A DNA stretch of 64,000 bases, taken from positions 248,001 to 312,000 of the forward strand of contig NZ_LOJF01000010.1 of the NCBI RefSeq assembly GCF_001494635.1, read 5' to 3'. The notes beneath the pieces are model-generated. The model was not told the DNA's origin, made no database searches, and worked only from the letters and a program-made list of their open reading frames with translations. Source of the DNA: Tractidigestivibacter scatoligenes. Its GTDB lineage: Bacteria; Actinomycetota; Coriobacteriia; Coriobacteriales; Atopobiaceae. The number at the start of each line of letters is the position of its first letter. Within the stretch, counting starts at the first letter, position 1. The translations under genes were made by a program, and so were the position numbers. Positions 44,325 to 55,500 of this stretch are shown here, one piece after another.

Positions 44325-45338
44325 ATGTCTGAAGTACTATTATCTATAGTAATACCTGTATATAACACGCAAATGTATCTCGACAGGTGCATAAAGAGCA
44401 TTCTCTTGCAGGACGGAAGCTCTTACGAGATAGTGCTGGTGGATGACGGGTCGGTTGATGGTTCATCAGAGCTCTGCGACGCTTACGGAAAAGAGTACAA
44501 AAATGTGAAGGTTGCCCACCAGGCTAACGCTGGAGTGTCTTCTGCTCGAAATCGTGGCCTGGCGCTTGCATCTGGCAAATATATCTGGTTCTGTGACAGT
44601 GACGATCGTTTGCTTCCGCATGCGCTTGAGATTGTTCTTAAAACTATAGCTGTATCCATGCCAGATATGATTGTTTTTCCCGTGGTGGAGGAAGACTCTG
44701 ACGAAAGAGCGTTGGGTATTATCCCTGCTCCCACAAAAGCGGACTATGCTAAGAATGGACCTCTTGTTTCAGGCGACCTGCTGTATCTTTATGCACATGT
44801 GCTGAGCAGAAAAATTATTCGAGACGAGAGATTTGATAGTAGCCTCAGCCTGCTCGAGGATCGAGACTTCCTTTATCGCGTATGCTGCAACGTTAAGGGA
44901 AAAATAGCAATAATTGATAAGCCGCTGTATGCATATTTTATTTCCAGGGCGGATTCTGCAGTAAATTCGCAGGGTGTGTCTAAATATGTAGACGCTAATG
45001 AAGTACAGCTGCATATTCTCAAGGCGGAGCTTAGGCAATCGCGATGCTGTCCCGCATACGAGTTTTTTGTAACACATACGCTTGGAGTTCTAGCGCTTCT
45101 CTGCAAGCAGGGCAGATTCGGTGAATCCTTCGAACTGCTCAGGAATAGATTGCTTGCTTTCGATTACTTACATGATCATCTCCGAGGTAATTTGCGCAGG
45201 CGATATTTATTATGCAAGCATTTCCCATTCCTATACAGAGTCTCGTATATCATCAAGGGAAAGCTCTCAAAGACGAGAAGACTTGGATCGACAGTTATTG
45301 GTGATGCGAACCCAATACAAGAGGGTTCAAATACATGA
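44325..45338 (+). CDS. Glycosyltransferase family 2
   Basis: The 337-residue GT-A enzyme begins LLSIVIPVYNTQMYLDRCIKSIL, with LVDDGSVDGSS and FCDSDDRLLP. ATG 44325 has AGGAGAAG nine bases upstream, which favours it over a frame starting at 44301. It follows wzy by 34 bases and is the fourth sugar transferase of the locus, counting the GT4 enzyme. Confidence 0.88.
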   Translation: MSEVLLSIVIPVYNTQMYLDRCIKSILLQDGSSYEIVLVDDGSVDGSSELCDAYGKEYKNVKVAHQANAGVSSARNRGLALASGKYIWFCDSDDRLLPHALEIVLKTIAVSMPDMIVFPVVEEDSDERALGIIPAPTKADYAKNGPLVSGDLLYLYAHVLSRKIIRDERFDSSLSLLEDRDFLYRVCCNVKGKIAIIDKPLYAYFISRADSAVNSQGVSKYVDANEVQLHILKAELRQSRCCPAYEFFVTHTLGVLALLCKQGRFGESFELLRNRLLAFDYLHDHLRGNLRRRYLLCKHFPFLYRVSYIIKGKLSKTRRLGSTVIGDANPIQEGSNT

Positions 45339-45351
45339 ATGATAAGGCGGT

Positions 45352-46440
45352 ATGAAAGTGAGAGTAGGTATCATAACTTTCCATGCCTCGTATAATTTTG
45401 GATCGGCACTACAGGCTTATGCTCTGCAAACAGCTATTGAACGTTTGGGTCATCAATCTAAGATAATTGACTATCGTTCTTGGGATTTTGAACAGTACCG
45501 TTTGTTTCGTCCCGAGCACCCGCGCATCATGTATAAGACAATGAAGAAGTTGGTGCCGTATCTAGAGCGGAAGAATAGTTTTGAATCCTTCTGGCGGGAG
45601 CATTTCACTATGACCTCAAGAAGGTATTCGTTCAAAGATGAAGCTGCTTTAAATGAGTTGTCAAGTCAATTTGACTGCTTTGTTTGCGGGAGCGACCAAA
45701 TTTGGAATCTCGACGCAACACGGGGCATTGTAAAGCCCTTCTTTCTGTCATTTGCGGGAGATGGGAGGAGGGTTGCATACGCTCCCAGTCTTGCTCACAC
45801 ATCTTTTCGGCCTGAGTATTTTGATAAGGAGGAGCTTTCCCGGCTTCTTGCGCCGTTTTATGCGATTTCGGTTAGAGAACAGGAGACAGTTAACCTGTTC
45901 CAGCCGCTTGTGAATAAGCGTATTGAAATATGCGCAGATCCTACGCTGCTTCTTGATGCAACCTCATATGAGCCGCTGCTCCAAGGGGCTCGGCAGAAGA
46001 TGGAAGAACCATACTTATTCGTATATATGTTGAGAAGCTGCCCTGAACTCGTTGAGAGTGCCTCGCGCGTGGCTGAGTTATTGGGCGTGAAGGTGTTTTA
46101 CGTTTCCGAAGAAGCGCTGGATATCGCAAATTCGGAGAATCTTTTCGGGGTAGGACCAGAAGAATTCCTCTGGCTCATCAAGAATGCAACTGGAGTGCTC
46201 ACGAACTCTTTTCACGCAACGCTCTTCTCGGTTATATTCCATACGCCTTTTAGGACTTTTGCAAGTGACTTGAGCTCATCTCGCGTACGAGGCTTTCTTA
46301 AAGACTTAGACATTGATCAATGCCTTTCAACGAAAACCGACATTCGCCCTCTGACTATTGTTGATTGGAGCGAGTCTGATAAGAGCGTGATTGGCATGCG
46401 GGAAAGGTCTTGGAACTTTCTAAAGGAGGCGCTTGCTTAG
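45352..46440 (+). CDS. Polysaccharide pyruvyl transferase
   Basis: The 362-residue protein shows the PS_pyruv_trans pattern: GIITFHASYNFGSALQAYALQTAIE at the N-terminus, CFVCGSDQIWN, the YAPSLAH loop, ISVREQETV and VLTNSFHATLFSVIF. It is expected to add a pyruvate ketal from phosphoenolpyruvate to a sugar, giving the polymer negative charge. The stop codon's last base is the first base of the wzx GTG. This type often travels with an FrhB-family gene, as found here two genes later. Confidence 0.88.
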   Translation: MKVRVGIITFHASYNFGSALQAYALQTAIERLGHQSKIIDYRSWDFEQYRLFRPEHPRIMYKTMKKLVPYLERKNSFESFWREHFTMTSRRYSFKDEAALNELSSQFDCFVCGSDQIWNLDATRGIVKPFFLSFAGDGRRVAYAPSLAHTSFRPEYFDKEELSRLLAPFYAISVREQETVNLFQPLVNKRIEICADPTLLLDATSYEPLLQGARQKMEEPYLFVYMLRSCPELVESASRVAELLGVKVFYVSEEALDIANSENLFGVGPEEFLWLIKNATGVLTNSFHATLFSVIFHTPFRTFASDLSSSRVRGFLKDLDIDQCLSTKTDIRPLTIVDWSESDKSVIGMRERSWNFLKEALA

Positions 46441-47873
46441 TGGGGGAAAGCAAGAGACTGGTAAAAAACACTGGCATTATCGCAATCGGCGGTCTGGCGA
46501 CAAAGCTCGTATCCTTCCTGCTTCTGCCGTTGTATACTACCGTTCTCTCCACTGCAGAGTATGGCATGGTGGATTACCTACAAACAATTGCGCTCTTCTG
46601 CGTGCCTATCATGTCGATACTTATGGACGAGGCACTTTTCCGATTTCTAATTGATTGCGATACGGTAGAACAGAGAGCAAGAGTCGTGACATCTTCCTGT
46701 GCCGTATTGCTGGCGGGGTGTGTGATTTTCGCACTTGGAGCAGGGATAGTATGGCTTCTCGTCCATCCTGCAAATATGGGCTGGATAGTGGTGCTGGTCC
46801 TGTCTGCCAGTTTCCTGCAGATGGCCTCTGCCTTTCTTAGGGGTTTTGGCGATACGGTTGGCTATGCCCTTATGAATTTTGCGGCTAGTGCTATCACCAT
46901 TGTCCTGAACGTGGTCTTTATCGCGGTGTTCAGGTGGGGAGTTACGGGCATGCTGTCGGCTACATCCATCGCGCAGTTCGGATCGGCTCTTGTGTTCTTG
47001 ATATGGAAGCGCCTGTGGCGCTATGTTGATCTCTCTGCACTGGATAAGAACGAAGTGCGGGAGCTCGTTCGATACTCGGTGCCGCTCATTCCTAATAAGG
47101 TCTCATGGACCATCATGAATATGCTCGATCGTCTGATTATCATGAATACCATTGGCGCAGACGCCGCTGGCGTCTATGCGGTAGCCTACAAATTCCCTAA
47201 TGTAATGGATCAGGTGTATGGCTTCTTCTATCAGTCTTGGAAAGAGAGCTCAGCTCGTATTCTGGGCTCGAACGAGGATAACAATTCTTTTTACAATGCT
47301 GTCTACAGATCCTTGCGTCGCTTCATGATGGGCGTTGTCTTGGGCATGACTGCCTTGATGCCTTTCGTCTACGGTGTTTTGGTGAAAGGCGATTACAGGG
47401 ACGGTCTGCTCTATGTGCCGATACTTCTCCTTGCAACCTTCTATAGCAATATGAGCGGATTCTACGGCGGCATATTCACCGCATATAAGGATACGGGAAT
47501 CATGGGGACGACTACCATGCTATCGGCGGCAATTTGTGTGGCTCTGTGTTTCGCATTAATCCCGCCCCTGGGGCTCTATGGAGCTTCAATTGCCACAGTT
47601 GCCTCGACTTTCGTTGTGAATGAATATCGCAGGCTTAAAGTTGCCAAATATGCCACCCTCATCGAAGACGCGCGAGAGCAGGTGCTTACAACACTCTGTT
47701 GTATGGCTGTTTTTACCCTTTACTATATAAATGTATATACAGGCAATCTCGCAGCCCTACTGGGCTGCCTGGCCATAGCTTGCTCTTTCTTCACCGTTGC
47801 AAATCGCGCTGTTGTCGTTAAATTCATGGCGGTAGTCAGGGAGAAAATGGATTGGCATAAAAATGGTCGATAA
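46440..47873 (+). CDS. wzx: Polysaccharide flippase Wzx
   Basis: The 477-residue membrane protein has about 12 to 14 hydrophobic segments and the MATE-like Polysacc_synt start KRLVKNTGIIAIGGLATKLVSFLLLPLYTTVLSTAEYG. It flips the undecaprenyl-linked repeat unit to the outer face for Wzy. GTG 46440 is preceded by AAAGGAGG and overlaps the previous stop by one base. The end overlaps the next gene by 11 bases. Confidence 0.9.
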   Translation: MGESKRLVKNTGIIAIGGLATKLVSFLLLPLYTTVLSTAEYGMVDYLQTIALFCVPIMSILMDEALFRFLIDCDTVEQRARVVTSSCAVLLAGCVIFALGAGIVWLLVHPANMGWIVVLVLSASFLQMASAFLRGFGDTVGYALMNFAASAITIVLNVVFIAVFRWGVTGMLSATSIAQFGSALVFLIWKRLWRYVDLSALDKNEVRELVRYSVPLIPNKVSWTIMNMLDRLIIMNTIGADAAGVYAVAYKFPNVMDQVYGFFYQSWKESSARILGSNEDNNSFYNAVYRSLRRFMMGVVLGMTALMPFVYGVLVKGDYRDGLLYVPILLLATFYSNMSGFYGGIFTAYKDTGIMGTTTMLSAAICVALCFALIPPLGLYGASIATVASTFVVNEYRRLKVAKYATLIEDAREQVLTTLCCMAVFTLYYINVYTGNLAALLGCLAIACSFFTVANRAVVVKFMAVVREKMDWHKNGR

Positions 47874-49125
47874 CGAGAAGGGCGGAAGTGTCCCCACGCT
47901 GTTCTCGGGGAAGAATGATTGCTGCGGCTGTCAGTCTTGCGCAGCTATCTGCCCTATGGATGCCATAGAGATGGTTTCAGACGAGAACGGCTTCATGTTT
48001 CCAGTGATTCATCAGGAGAGCTGTGTCGGTTGCAGAGCCTGTACGAGGGCATGCGGTCTCCATCAGCATGTTGGTCAGCAGACTGAAGGACCTTGGTATG
48101 CCGCTTCCGGCAATGGTGATGTATCTCAGTCGGCTTCTGCAGGAGTCTTCGTCTCTTTGGCACGCGAGATAATTGCTCAAGGAGGAACTGTTTTTGGGGC
48201 TGCATATCATCTGACGGATGATGGCCTACATGTTAGCCATATCGAGGCGACTGATGAGAATCGCCTTGCAGCCCTCCAAAATTCTAAATACGTGCAGAGC
48301 GCGGCTGGGCCCTGCTTCCCAAGGGTGAGACAGGAGCTTATTGAAGGAAAGACTGTTCTGTTCTGTGGGACGCCCTGCCAAGTTGCTGGGCTTAGGGCTT
48401 TTCTGGGGAAGGGAGGGCCATGGCCCAATCTCTACACGGCTGATCTTGTGTGCCATGGAGTGCCTAGTGAGCAGATGTTCCGCGACTGGGTGGAGAGCGA
48501 AGAGTCTCGGCTGAGACAAAAAATAGTAGATGTTCGCTTCCGATGCAAAAATAACGGTTGGGGACATTCCCTGCTGCTTCTGCAGCTACAGGGTGGCTCA
48601 GAAGAACTGATTCCAGCTGACCGTTCCGCATACTACGCTATGTTCTTAGGCTTGGAGACATTGCGGGATAGCTGCTATGTTTGTCCCTATGCGAGCGGAT
48701 TTCGCGCTGGAGATCTCACACTCGGTGACTTCTGGGGCATTCAGAAGACTCGGCCTGAAGTGATGAATGATGAGGCTCACTTCAATATGAAGCGTGGAAT
48801 TTCTTGTCTGCTCGTGAATAACGCTCATGGGCGCGAGGTCTTGGAAAAATTCGGCGCTAGGCTTAATCTGAGGGAAGTCAGTTTCAATGACATCGCATCA
48901 GGTAATGATCAGCTACGCCATCCAAGTACATTGCCATCGGATAGAAAAAGCTGCCTAAAAGCTTATCGTGATGGCGGTTGGAGCAAAGTCGAAAAGTGGT
49001 GGCGATGGCACCATGTTATACCAGATAATGTAAAAGAAAAAATTAAGAAATTGATACATCGAGTTCTTCTTGTTCCTGTGGTCAAGCACAGTAAGAATTC
49101 ATTGAAAAGAAACGGTACATACTAA
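47863..49125 (+). CDS. Coenzyme F420 hydrogenase/dehydrogenase beta-subunit family ferredoxin protein
   Basis: The 420-residue protein has two 4Fe-4S motifs at the N-terminus (CCGCQSCAAICP and CVGCRACTRACG), followed by FrhB N- and C-terminal regions with VLFCGTPCQVAGLRAFL and LTLGDFWGI. Such proteins bind flavin and iron-sulfur clusters. In capsule loci they often lie beside pyruvyl transferase genes and presumably reduce a sugar or lipid intermediate; the reaction is not known. It overlaps wzx by 11 bases and ends the coupled gene row. Confidence 0.85.
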   Translation: MVDNEKGGSVPTLFSGKNDCCGCQSCAAICPMDAIEMVSDENGFMFPVIHQESCVGCRACTRACGLHQHVGQQTEGPWYAASGNGDVSQSASAGVFVSLAREIIAQGGTVFGAAYHLTDDGLHVSHIEATDENRLAALQNSKYVQSAAGPCFPRVRQELIEGKTVLFCGTPCQVAGLRAFLGKGGPWPNLYTADLVCHGVPSEQMFRDWVESEESRLRQKIVDVRFRCKNNGWGHSLLLLQLQGGSEELIPADRSAYYAMFLGLETLRDSCYVCPYASGFRAGDLTLGDFWGIQKTRPEVMNDEAHFNMKRGISCLLVNNAHGREVLEKFGARLNLREVSFNDIASGNDQLRHPSTLPSDRKSCLKAYRDGGWSKVEKWWRWHHVIPDNVKEKIKKLIHRVLLVPVVKHSKNSLKRNGTY

Positions 49126-49521
49126 GGCTGCGGGTCAATGCACCCATGGATTTAATGGGGCAAATTTCGTAGTGCTGTCAAGGTACACTGATTAATCAGC
49201 GCGTGTATACATGGAGCTTCAAGTTACACAAGACACAAGCGTAGTATCCTAAGCAACTCATTTTCAAATCAGGCACTTCTGCATAGCTGTTTTTTCGTAT
49301 TAAACCATTCACACACTATTTGCTAAATTCGATTTAGCAAAACTTCCATTAAGCTTATAGTTACATAAATTGCGGAAGGGGGCCATAATGCAATCTCTGT
49401 GCCGGTAATGTAGCAGGTATCATTTCTGTGGGAACCAAATTTCTGTGCCGCAGTTAGAGCGTCGAGGGCAGGCAGATAAATGCTGTCAAAGTGATTTTGT
49501 GGATTAAGGAGCCATCAGGTT
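49126..49521 (+). promoter_or_regulatory. AT-rich upstream region of the giant secreted protein with a 10-bp palindrome
   Basis: Almost 400 bases without a gene. TTTGCTAAAT (49319-49328) and ATTTAGCAAA (49332-49341) form a perfect palindrome with a 3-base centre, fit for an operator or a hairpin. AAGGAG lies about ten bases before ATG 49522. No clear terminator for the capsule row was identified. Confidence 0.45.
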
Positions 49522-52500
49522 ATGAAGCACAGATGCTTAATGCGGTGTGGTATGGCCGTATTGCTTGCGGCATGTCTCACTGCAGCCCCGGGATTGTGTC
49601 CGACACCTGTACTAGCTGAGGACGCCAATACTGCTAGCGCCTCGCAAACGCAGGATATTTCAAAAGGTTCAGCTATTGACGGAACGGATTACTCGGTTAC
49701 TTCGGTAAAGACATATGCCATTGCGCCAGATATAACCGAGCGGACGATCGTTACCAATAATGCTGCAGGCACCTCGCAGACTGTTGCCAATGTGATGGAG
49801 ATCAACACCGCGAATGGCAATGCGAAGCTTGCCGCAAGCTACGGCAATGTCGATCCGGCTAAAGATGGCTGGAAGATGTCGACCCTTACGGATCAGACGC
49901 ATCTGTACGAGAAGACTTACAACGAGAATGTTGTAGGCGGCATCAATGCATCGCTCTTCAACATCACGACGGGTGAGCCCATGGGCTATCTCCGCATGGG
50001 GGGTACGACATACAAGGATGATGCAAAGATTCCGTTCGTTGCCGTATTCAGCGATGGCTCTGTTGGAATTTATCCAGCAGGAACGACACTCGACCAGGCA
50101 GCCGCTGAGCAGAGCAAGAAAGTCGGCTCTACGGTCACAGTCACGGATGCGGCGGGTGGCTGGTGCATCCTCGTGGATGGCAAGACTGTTGCAACGCAGG
50201 GTTCCAATGGTGGATATTACTCTCGCAGCGCTATTGGTCTGAAGGCAGATGGCACGGTCGTTATGCTTCAGGCTGACGGCACCATGCCTCCGCGTTCCCT
50301 CGGGTACACTCTTGAGGAAATGGGCCGCATGATGCAGAGCCTGGGGTGCACCTATGCCCTGGAGCTCGATGAAGGCGGATCATCCGAGTTCGTGTCCCAG
50401 CGCGAAGGCGAGTCTGACATTGCAATGCGCAATACGCCCGCAGGCGGTGGCGAGCGAGTAATCTCTACCTCCCTTCTCGCGGTTTCAACGGCAGCGCCGT
50501 CTGGCGAATTTGACCATGCGGGCATTACCCCCAACGACAATATTTTCACACCCAATACGACAGTTGCTCTTACTGCAACAGGCATGGACTACTCTGGTGC
50601 AGCAGCCAAGAGCATACCCTCAGGTGTGTCATGGTCTCTGACGGATGACAGTAAGAGTCTTGGCGAACTAAAGGCCGGGGATGTTTCTGGAGACACCGCT
50701 TCTGCAACGTTCGTCTCTAACGGAACCTGTGGAACGGCGACCGTACAGCTTATGTATCAGGGCAAGGTTGTCGGGAAGACGAGCATCCGTATTCAGAATC
50801 CAGATACCCTCTCGTTCACTTCGGACGAAGTCAACCTTAACTATGAGGAGAAGAGCGACCTGGGTCTTACCGCACTCTATCAGCAAGAGCCGGTCATCCT
50901 CAAAGATGGAGATATCACTTGGGCCATCGATGACACGAAGGCGGGCTCTTTTGAGGGTAACACCTTTGTGACCACGAGTGATGTTACAGTGTCGACGAGC
51001 CCCAAAGTCACCGCCAAGTATGGAAGCCTCACGGCTACCACGACCGTGAATGTAGGCAAGCAGCCGACCATCGTTCTCGACGGTGGCGACGATGACGGCC
51101 ATGATTACAGCACGATTGGCACAACGGTACACAGCTTTGATGGAATGAGTGCCAGTGCAGTGGCTACCTATAGCTATCCTAGCCGTGGCGGTATAGTTAC
51201 CGGCTCGGTCGTGTCGGATACCGATTCGGACTTTGCAGACATCATTCGCTTCGGGCATAAGGCAGTGAAGCTCGACTTCGATTGGACCGGGATTACAGGT
51301 ACAGATGGTGCCTGTCTTGGATTAGGTAGTAATATTGATGTTCCAGGAACCCCGACGGCGCTCGGTGCTTGGGTGTATATACCTGAAGGTGCCCCGGTTC
51401 CTTGGCTGCGTGCACAGATTGCAACGTCCAAAGATGGCTCGACTTATACGAATGCTTATATCAACTTTACTGATCAAAACTCGAACGGTAAAGATGCTAA
51501 AGCGGGATGGAATTATTTCGAAGCTGACATGACGCAGTATGCTGGCCAGAAGATTCGCGTCAACAGTGGCATGCTGTTCCGCGCTATGGTCACCCAGAGC
51601 GGCATCGGCTGGTATACGACCGATGGCACCAAGCTCTCCAAAGATCAGCTTAAGGGCTACATCTTGGTTGACAACATCTCCTTTGTCTATGGTGCCAATA
51701 ATCAGGACGTGACGGCACCTACGGTGAAGTCTCTCCAGATTATCAATGATGACGGTACGAAGTCTGATTTGGCGGATGGGGCCGAGCTCAAGACGAATGC
51801 CCCTGCGTTCTATGCCACTTACGACGACAATGAGGATACGGACAAATTCGCAACTGGCGTTGAGTCTGCATACTTCTATCTTGATGGCACCTACTATGGA
51901 GCTGGCGACAAGGACAATCTGGGTTCGACGCTGAAGGGCGTCCAGATTCCCAATGGCGAGCACTCTCTTACGTTCTATCTCAAGGATGGATTTGGCAATA
52001 TCACTCGAGAAACCCGTCATTTCACTGTCAATGGTTCCAATGCCGTTACGATAGACGGCAAGGAGACACAGCTCACTGGCGTTAGCTTTGCCACCGACGG
52101 CGAGCCGATTGTCGGCAAGGACTGGAAGCTGCATCTCACGACCAATAATATTTCCGACATTGTGGAGATGACAGCTACCGTGCAGCTGAGCCGTGGCTAC
52201 AAGCCGACGGTCCAATTCTCCAGCGGAGTTACCGGAACTTATGAATACGCCGACGATACGGGTAAGCTCACTGTCAGCGTCACAAAGGTGGAGAATGCAT
52301 CGGGCAGCGAGATTGCTACGATTACCGTTCCTGTCTCCGAGACCTCTGCTGAGGGCTCGGAAATCAGCGTCCAGGTAGTTTCGGGTACCTACAAGGTCAA
52401 CTCCGTGACGTCTGATAGCAATTCCTACTGGATGGGCTTCAGCACGCCGTCTGAGACCCACAAGATTACTGCTGCCTACACGCTTTCTACTGAAGCCATG

Positions 52501-55500
52501 GTTGTCGGCCTTCCGACTACGATCACGGTGAAGAATTCCGATGGCAATGCTGCTGCCGATGTCGATGTGTATGCCGACGACTCAACTGACCTGGGCAAGA
52601 CGGACTCCGATGGCCGCTTGACTACTTCGGTGCTCACAAAGGCCGAAGGCACGCATACGCTGTATGCAAAGGATTCTAAGGGCAACAGGTCTTACGCGTA
52701 TTCCTGCACTGCATACAAGTCGACGGAAGACGACACCGGTAAGGAAGGCTTGCCTCAGTACGTTCACTTCAATGTATCCAAGGATTCGACCACGCAGAAG
52801 AACATTGCATGGTATAGCAGCCCGTCCGCTTCTGCCGCTACGGCGCAGGTGAAGGTCGCTGCATCTAAGGACATGTCTGACGCAACGGTTGTGGATGGAA
52901 CTTCACAGCTTGGCTCCTATACGCAGAGCGGTGTTGTGAGCCGAATCAACTATGCAAACCTTACTGGCCTTGAAGCAGGCAAGACCTATTACTTCCAGGT
53001 TGGCGATGGCCAGAAATGGTCTGATGTCAGTTCGTTCACCACTGCTGTGCACAAGAACAGCGAGAAGATTTTCCTGACTGCAGATATTCAGGAAGACGAC
53101 GCGCTTACCGGCTTCGGTCGCATCGCGTCTCACATCAAAGACGGCGGATATGATCTTGGAATCCAGCTGGGCGACGCTGTTGATAACGTTCGCTACTACA
53201 ACCAGTGGACCGATGCACTCAAGCTATTTACGCTTGATGGCATTGCCGACAAGGACATGCTGCATGTCGTAGGAAACCATGAGGCGGATGACGACGGCAA
53301 TGGCGCAGCTCTTGCAAAGGAGACCTTCAACCTTGCCGGCAATTGGTACTCTGTCGAATATGGCGATGTCTATATCGCCGTGCTCAACTATACGAGCAGC
53401 CAGGACCAGCTTGAACAGTTCAAGGATTGGCTGGTGCAGGACGCATCTGCATCCAACTGCAACTGGAAGATCCTGGTTACGCATATTCCGGTCTATTACA
53501 CCAACCCGACTGGCGGCGGCGAGGAGTATCTTGCCGAGCTGCCTGATGCTGTCGAAAAGGCAGGCATCGACTTCTACTTTGCTGGCAACGACCACAGCTA
53601 TGCGCGTACGGAGCCTCTGGCACAGGGCAAGGTGGATAAGGAAAATGGCGTTGTCTACTACATCTGCGGTTCTACGGGCGGTAAGTCCTACAGCGTCGTG
53701 AACAATCCTGATTTCCACTTCGATATTGCGACGCTTGACTTCAACAGTATCTATGTCTCCTTCGAGACCAATGGAGACAAGGCTACGGTTACGGCATACA
53801 ACGTCGATACCAACGGCAACCAGAGTGTTCTGGATACCTATACCAAGTCAAAGACTTGTGCCAACGATGAGCACAACTATGTCTATGACAAGGACTCTAA
53901 GAAGCTGGTATGCACCAAGTGCGGCTACGAAACTGATCCTGTCGATGAAAAGTACAACGGTTTTGTCCAAGAGAAGCAGTCTGGCAAGACGATGTGCTTT
54001 GTGTCGGGTGAGTTGGTAAAGGGTTCTGTACGGTTTGGCAACAAGTTCTATTTCGCCGACGACGATGGCTATGCCTATGACGGTGACTATACGATTGACG
54101 GTACTGTCTGTACGTTCAAGGGCGGTTATTTCGAGTCCAGTCCTGATGGCGATGTCCTGGCAGCAGGACGTGCGGGAGATAAGGTTGATTTCATTCTTCG
54201 CAATGACGGCGTGATGAAACTTGTCGGCACTGGCGATATGTATACTTACTATCGTGAACCGGTAGTACCGTGGTCTACTTTTGAAAGCTCCATCAAGGAG
54301 CTCGACGTCGCGGCCGGCGTGACGAGCCTGTCCGACTGGGCGGTCTACCACTGCTCCAACCTCCAGAAGGTCGTCTTCGCCGAGGGCAGCAAGCTCACCT
54401 CCGTGGGCATGAACGCCTTCGACGGCTGCACCAGCCTCGCCTCGGTGGAGCTCCCCTCCGGCGTCACCAGCATCAGCTGGAATGCCTTCGCGCACTGCGG
54501 CTCGCTCACGGACCTCTATCTCCCAGACGGCGTCGCCTGGATCGGCGGCGGCTCCGGCTACGACTTCACCAAGGAGTCCACAGTGACCCTCTCCGTCGCC
54601 CGCGGCACGTATGCCGAGCAGTGGGCGAAGGACCACAACGTCAGGTACACCTCGCGAGAGCCCAAGGACATCGCATCCGGCACCTGCGGCGACGGCCTGA
54701 CGTGGAAGCTCTCCGCCGACGGCGTCCTCTCGATTGACGGAGACGGCGCGATGGCGAACTATGCCGGCGCGGGCGACGTGCCCTGGTGGCAGTACCGGAG
54801 CTCCATCAAGGAGCTCGACGTCGCGGCCGGCGTGACGAGCCTGTCCGACTGGGCGGTCTACCACTGCTCCAACCTCCAGAAGGTCGTCTTCGCCGAGGGC
54901 AGCAAGCTCACCTCCGTGGGCATGAACGCCTTCGACGGCTGCACCAGCCTCGCCTCGGTGGAGCTCCCCTCCGGCGTCACCAGCATCAGCTGGAATGCCT
55001 TCGCGCACTGCGGCTCGCTCACGGACCTCTATCTCCCAGACGGCGTCGCCTGGATCGGCGGCGGCTCCGGCTACGACTTCACCAAGGAGTCCACAGTGAC
55101 CCTCTCCGTCGCCCGCGGCACGTATGCCGAGCAGTGGGCGAAGGACCACAACGTCAGGTACACCTCGCGAGAGCCGCAGGCGATTGCGTCACTCGAGACT
55201 ACGTCGAGCGCTCAAAGCACGGAGGAAAAGCTGAATGCTTCTGAGGACGTAGCGGCAGAGACCAGCAGCACGGATACGGTGGCAACGGATTCTGCTTCAT
55301 CTGATGCAGGCACTGTTGAGGATGAGGGAAATGCATCTGCGGAGGAAGGTAACGCTGAGCAAGAATCTGCTGACTTGCGGGTAGATGCTAAACAGGGTAG
55401 CTGTGGAGAAGCGCTCACCTGGTCTCTCGATGACGATGGAACCTTGACAATCGATGGCGATGGCAAGATGACTGATTATTCCGAAAAGTCATCTGCTCCT

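Noticed and set aside
53848-55149. Minus-strand frame of 433 codons with internal repeats
   Set aside because: The repeats are only the antisense of the duplicated BspA segment.
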